Source: Corynebacterium uropygiale (lineage in GTDB: Bacteria; Actinomycetota; Actinomycetes; Mycobacteriales; Mycobacteriaceae). Taken from it: DNA of 64,000 bases. Each line of letters begins with the position of its first letter. Within the stretch, counting starts at the first letter, position 1. The stretch is from assembly GCF_021568315.1 (NCBI RefSeq), contig NZ_JAKGSI010000003.1, positions 310,001 through 374,000 on the forward strand. Reading direction: 5' to 3'. A model generated the notes under the pieces. It saw only the letters and a list, made by a program, of their open reading frames with translations. It did not search any database and was not told the origin of the DNA. Below are positions 60,768 through 64,000 of this stretch, one piece after another. Position numbers and translations under genes: made by a program.

Positions 60768-62879
60768 ATGGCTTTTGCTGCTGAACATCCGGTGTTGTCC
60801 TATTCAGAGTTCCGTCCGGTGGGCGAGGTGGAGCGTACCGAGGGGACGTTCCGCGTCGAGTCGGAGTACCAGCCCTCAGGGGATCAGCCCACCGCCATCA
60901 AGGAACTGGATGAACGCCTGCGACGAGGGGAGCGGGACGTCGTTCTCATGGGCGCGACGGGTACCGGTAAGTCCGCCACCGCCGCGTGGCTCATTGAACA
61001 GCAGCAGCGCCCTACGCTGGTTATGGCGCCGAATAAGACGTTGGCGGCCCAGCTGGCCAATGAGCTCCGTCAGCTCCTTCCGCATAATGCCGTGGAGTAT
61101 TTCGTCAGCTATTACGATTATTACCAGCCTGAGGCGTATATCGCCCAGACGGATACGTATATCGAGAAAGACTCCTCTATCAATGAGGACGTCGAACGCC
61201 TCCGCCACTCCGCAACATCCGCCCTGTTATCACGACGCGACGTCGTGGTGGTGAGCTCTGTGTCCTGCATTTATGGCCTGGGTACCCCGCAGTCCTATCT
61301 GGACCGCTCACTTGTGCTCCGCGTGGGCGAGGAAGTCGAGCGTGATCAGTTCTTAAGAGTCCTCGTGGATATCCAATATGACCGCAATGATGTGGCCTTT
61401 ACCCGCGGCGCCTTCCGGGTAAAGGGAGACACGGTGGACATCATTCCGGCCTATGAGGAATTGGCCGTGCGGGTGGAGTTCTTCGGGGATGAAATCGACG
61501 CCCTGTACTACATTCACCCGCTGACGGGGGATGTCGTGCGCTCGGTGAATGAGTTGAGGATATTCCCGGCCACCCATTATGTGGCTGGTCCGGAGCGGAT
61601 GGAGAAGGCCATCGAGAATATTAAAAAGGAGCTGGAGGAGCGCCTGGCTCAGCTCGAAAATCGTGGGAAGCTGCTGGAGGCTCAGCGCCTGCGGATGCGG
61701 ACGGAATACGACCTTGAGATGATTCAGCAGGTGGGATTCTGTTCGGGGATTGAGAATTATTCTCGGCATATTGATGGCCGCGAGGCGGGCTCCGCCCCGG
61801 CGACCCTCATTGATTATTTCCCAGAGGATTTCCTCACGATTATCGACGAGTCCCACGTCACCGTTCCCCAGATCGGTGGGATGTATGAGGGGGATATGTC
61901 GAGAAAGCGGAACCTCGTCGAGCACGGTTTCCGCCTGCCTTCGGCCCTCGATAACCGCCCGCTCACCTGGGATGAATTTGAGGATCGCGTGGGGCAGACC
62001 GTGTATATGTCGGCCACCCCGGGGAATTATGAGCTCACCGCGAGCGGCGGGGAGTTCGTCGAGCAGATTATTCGCCCGACGGGGCTCGTTGATCCCAAGG
62101 TGACCGTGAAGCCCACGAAGGGCCAGATTGATGACCTCATCGAGGAAATCCGCCAGCGCACGGACAAGGACGAGCGGGTGCTCGTTACGACGCTGACGAA
62201 GAAGATGGCGGAGGACCTTACGGATTACCTGCTCGACATGGGCATTCGGGTCCGCTATCTCCACTCGGATATTGATACGCTCCAGCGCGTCGAGCTCCTT
62301 CGGCAGCTGCGCCTGGGGGAGTACGACGTGCTCGTCGGCATCAACCTCCTGCGCGAGGGCCTGGATCTCCCGGAGGTGTCGCTCGTCGCGATCCTCGACG
62401 CGGACAAGGAGGGCTTCCTGCGATCCTCCACCTCACTCATCCAGACGATCGGACGCGCCGCGCGCAACGTGTCGGGCGAGGTCATCATGTACGCGGACAC
62501 CGTCACCGAGTCCATGCGCTACGCCATTGATGAGACGGAGCGCCGCCGCGAGAAGCAGATCGCCTATAACGAGGAGCACGGCATCGACCCGCAGCCGCTG
62601 CGCAAGAAGATCGCTGACATCCTCGACCAGGTCCACGAGAACAGGGGAGAGGAACCCACCTCGGGCGAGCGCGGCGACGCGGCGGTGGCCGGCAGTGGCG
62701 GGGAGCGTCGGGACATCTCGGGCATGCCGGCGGAGCAGGTCCAGCAGCTCATCGACGATCTCACCGCCCAGATGGGCGAGGCGGCTCGCGAGCTGAAGTT
62801 CGAGTTGGCGGGGCGTCTGCGCGATGAAATCGCGGATTTGAAGAAGGAACGACGCGGCCTCGAGGATATGGGGATGTAA
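60768..62879 (+). CDS. uvrB: UvrABC system protein B
   Basis: 703 residues. Walker [19 protein letters not shown], the beta-hairpin [20 protein letters not shown] that clamps damaged [23 protein letters not shown] (DESH box), motif VI region [18 protein letters not shown], and a C-terminal UVR motif ([20 protein letters not shown]) for UvrC binding. Complete nucleotide-excision repair subunit. TACCCT (60755-60760) lies 7 nt before the ATG, so the message is probably leaderless. I saw no clear LexA box in the 83 nt upstream. Confidence 0.97.
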   Translation: MAFAAEHPVLSYSEFRPVGEVERTEGTFRVESEYQPSGDQPTAIKELDERLRRGERDVVLMGATGTGKSATAAWLIEQQQRPTLVMAPNKTLAAQLANELRQLLPHNAVEYFVSYYDYYQPEAYIAQTDTYIEKDSSINEDVERLRHSATSALLSRRDVVVVSSVSCIYGLGTPQSYLDRSLVLRVGEEVERDQFLRVLVDIQYDRNDVAFTRGAFRVKGDTVDIIPAYEELAVRVEFFGDEIDALYYIHPLTGDVVRSVNELRIFPATHYVAGPERMEKAIENIKKELEERLAQLENRGKLLEAQRLRMRTEYDLEMIQQVGFCSGIENYSRHIDGREAGSAPATLIDYFPEDFLTIIDESHVTVPQIGGMYEGDMSRKRNLVEHGFRLPSALDNRPLTWDEFEDRVGQTVYMSATPGNYELTASGGEFVEQIIRPTGLVDPKVTVKPTKGQIDDLIEEIRQRTDKDERVLVTTLTKKMAEDLTDYLLDMGIRVRYLHSDIDTLQRVELLRQLRLGEYDVLVGINLLREGLDLPEVSLVAILDADKEGFLRSSTSLIQTIGRAARNVSGEVIMYADTVTESMRYAIDETERRREKQIAYNEEHGIDPQPLRKKIADILDQVHENRGEEPTSGERGDAAVAGSGGERRDISGMPAEQVQQLIDDLTAQMGEAARELKFELAGRLRDEIADLKKERRGLEDMGM

Positions 62880-62969
62880 GCGGCTACGCTCGGTCAATCC
62901 TGGTAAAACAGTGTGATGGGACTGTGGCGGGATCACCCACCCGCCGCGCACAGGACAGAAAGAGGCAAG

Positions 62970-63422
62970 GTGAAGTACTCGAGGATTGCCGTCGGAACCG
63001 ATGGCTCGGCGGAATCGATGAAGGCGGTGGCCACGGCAGCGAGCCTGGCCCAGGCCTATGGCGCGGAGCTCACGATCGTCTGCGCCTTCTACGGAAACTC
63101 GGGGTCCCTCCTGGACGCGCCCCATGGTAAGGGCTCGACGTCCATCCCGGTCATCAGCGACGAGCGCGCCCAGGAATTCCTCGCCGAGGCGCGGAGGGTC
63201 GCCCAGGGTGAGGGGGCGCAGAAGATTGAGGTCCTCGCGAAGGAGGGCTCGCCCGTTGACGTCTTGTTGCACGCCGTCGAGGAGTCCGGCATTGAGCTCC
63301 TTGTCATGGGAAACCGCGGTGTGAAGACGCTGGCGGGCCGCGTTTTTGGCAATATTCCCACCGGGGTGGCGCGCCACGCGAACGTGGATGTGATGCTCGT
63401 CAACACGGAAAAACATCCCTGA
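62970..63422 (+). CDS. Universal stress protein, UspA family (1)
   Basis: 150 residues from the GTG at 62970, preceded by AAAGAGG (62959-62965); an ATG at 62913 would add residues without family similarity. UspA fold: IAVGTDGSAESMKAV at the N-terminus and VMGNRGVKTLAGRVFGNIPTGVARHA at the C-terminus. The ATP-type motif G-2x-G-9x-G(S/T) ends in Gly-Asn rather than Gly-Ser, which may weaken nucleotide binding. It is 90 nt after uvrB, and a second Usp gene follows 69 nt downstream. Confidence 0.88.
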   Translation: MKYSRIAVGTDGSAESMKAVATAASLAQAYGAELTIVCAFYGNSGSLLDAPHGKGSTSIPVISDERAQEFLAEARRVAQGEGAQKIEVLAKEGSPVDVLLHAVEESGIELLVMGNRGVKTLAGRVFGNIPTGVARHANVDVMLVNTEKHP

Positions 63423-63443
63423 CGCGCGTAGACTACCCATTGC

Positions 63444-63449
63444 TAGAAT
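63444..63449 (+). promoter_or_regulatory. -10 element before the second usp gene
   Basis: TAGAAT, 42 nt upstream of the ATG at 63492. Suggests that the two usp genes can be transcribed separately. Confidence 0.45.
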
Positions 63450-63491
63450 GAGCGACATCCGACATCAAAGATTTCTTCGAGGGAAGGCTTT

Positions 63492-63935
63492 ATGAGCGAC
63501 TGCTATTCGACGATCGTCGTCGGAACTGATGGTTCCAATTCCTCTTTGCTTGCGGTGGAGCGGGCGGCGCGCATTGCGTCTGCTTTCGACGCCACGCTGA
63601 TTGTGGGCTCGGCCTACTATGAGACCAAGGAGGAAGCCTCCAAGACCCTGCGTCAGGACTCCGTCACCGTCGTCGGTGATGAGACCGCCCAGAAGAACCT
63701 GGAGACCGCCTCCGCCCACGCGGAGAAGTTCGGAGTCACGAAGGTGAAGACCGAGCTCCGCGCCGGCACCCCGGTGCAGGCGCTCATGGCCATCGTCAAT
63801 GACAACGACGCTGACCTGCTCGTCGTCGGTAACCGCGGCATCAACTCCCTGACCGGCCGTCTCCTGGGCTCCGTCCCAGCGGATGTGGCTCGTCAGTCGG
63901 ACTGCGATGTCATGATCGTCCACACGGTCAAGTAG
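63492..63935 (+). CDS. Universal stress protein, UspA family (2)
   Basis: 147 residues. IVVGTDGSNSSLLAVERAA opens the fold. The C-terminal VVGNRGINSLTGRLLGSVPADVARQS carries the full ATP-binding pattern G-2x-G-9x-G-S, unlike the preceding paralogue. Ribosome site GAGGGAAGG (63479-63487). Usp proteins of this type bind ATP and accumulate under stress or growth arrest; partners here are unknown. Confidence 0.9.
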   Translation: MSDCYSTIVVGTDGSNSSLLAVERAARIASAFDATLIVGSAYYETKEEASKTLRQDSVTVVGDETAQKNLETASAHAEKFGVTKVKTELRAGTPVQALMAIVNDNDADLLVVGNRGINSLTGRLLGSVPADVARQSDCDVMIVHTVK

Positions 63936-63954
63936 GAGAATCCGCACAAGGATA

Positions 63955-63981
63955 GGAGGGCGCCTGCCGCAAGTGCCCTCC
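63955..63981 (+). terminator. Hairpin after the second usp gene
   Basis: GGAGGGC (63955-63961) pairs with GCCCTCC (63975-63981). No T-tract visible before the window end. Confidence 0.45.
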
Positions 63982-64000
63982 GCACTGGAGGCCCGGGATC

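Overview
The window is chromosomal DNA of a high-G+C, mycolic-acid-type actinobacterium, almost certainly a Corynebacterium. The evidence is gene content and order. gatB / aldo-keto reductase / lysE-lysG / ilvD / PH-domain protein / MscCG-type channel / ilvBNC / serA / leuB / odx / gltX / ltbR-leuCD / gpsA-ddl-thiL-ung-recG-rsmD-coaD / polA-rpsA-ptsG-coaE-uvrB follows the Corynebacterium glutamicum backbone as I remember it, and parts of the second half also match the Mycobacterium tuberculosis order. The species cannot be named from sequence alone. I see no prophage, insertion sequence, CRISPR array or plasmid module.

1-9 kb: a PrpF-like isomerase cut by the window edge; gatB of the transamidosome; a YkvI-family membrane protein; an aldo/keto reductase; the lysE exporter with its divergent regulator lysG, which carries a frameshift as given; an ornithine-cyclodeaminase-like enzyme; and a DoxX-type membrane protein with a repetitive acidic N-terminus. 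9-24 kb: a GT87 mannosyltransferase, ilvD, a PH-domain membrane protein and the mechanosensitive glutamate-efflux type channel run leftwards. The attenuator-controlled ilvBNC cluster, a DUF262 protein, a large lipoprotein and serA run rightwards. 24-34 kb: a second YkvI paralogue, a YbjN-domain protein, leuB, a DUF294/CBS protein with its DnaQ-like partner, oxaloacetate decarboxylase, isochorismate synthase and gltX. After these come tRNA-Gln and two identical tRNA-Glu/terminator units.

34-48 kb: an unexplained 0.44 kb stretch, then ltbR divergent from leuCD, MutT1, gpsA-ddl, a doubled DUF3515 protein, and a tight rightward run thiL-ung-DAK2-recG-BCCP-rsmD-coaD with several 4-nt or shorter overlaps. 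48-64 kb: a leftward polar amino-acid ABC transporter, a DUF368 membrane protein, tRNA-Leu(CAA), polA, rpsA, ptsG, coaE, a small lipoprotein, uvrB and two universal stress proteins.

Functionally the window holds most of branched-chain amino-acid synthesis (ilvBNCD, leuBCD), serine entry (serA), export routes (LysE, MscCG-like) and glucose uptake (ptsG). gatB, gltX and tRNA-Gln belong to the indirect Gln-tRNA pathway. The most recurrent regulatory signal is a TANNNT -10 hexamer 6-9 nt before the start codon of about 19 genes, i.e. leaderless transcription, which also settles several start codons. I see no wholly new multi-gene system. The best leads are the lysG frameshift, the leaderless ilv leader peptide, the 29-bp divergent menF/gltX promoter, the DUF262 protein without a recognisable HNH triad, the short-variable-arm tRNA-Leu(CAA), the tRNA-Glu duplication and the cryptic region beside it.
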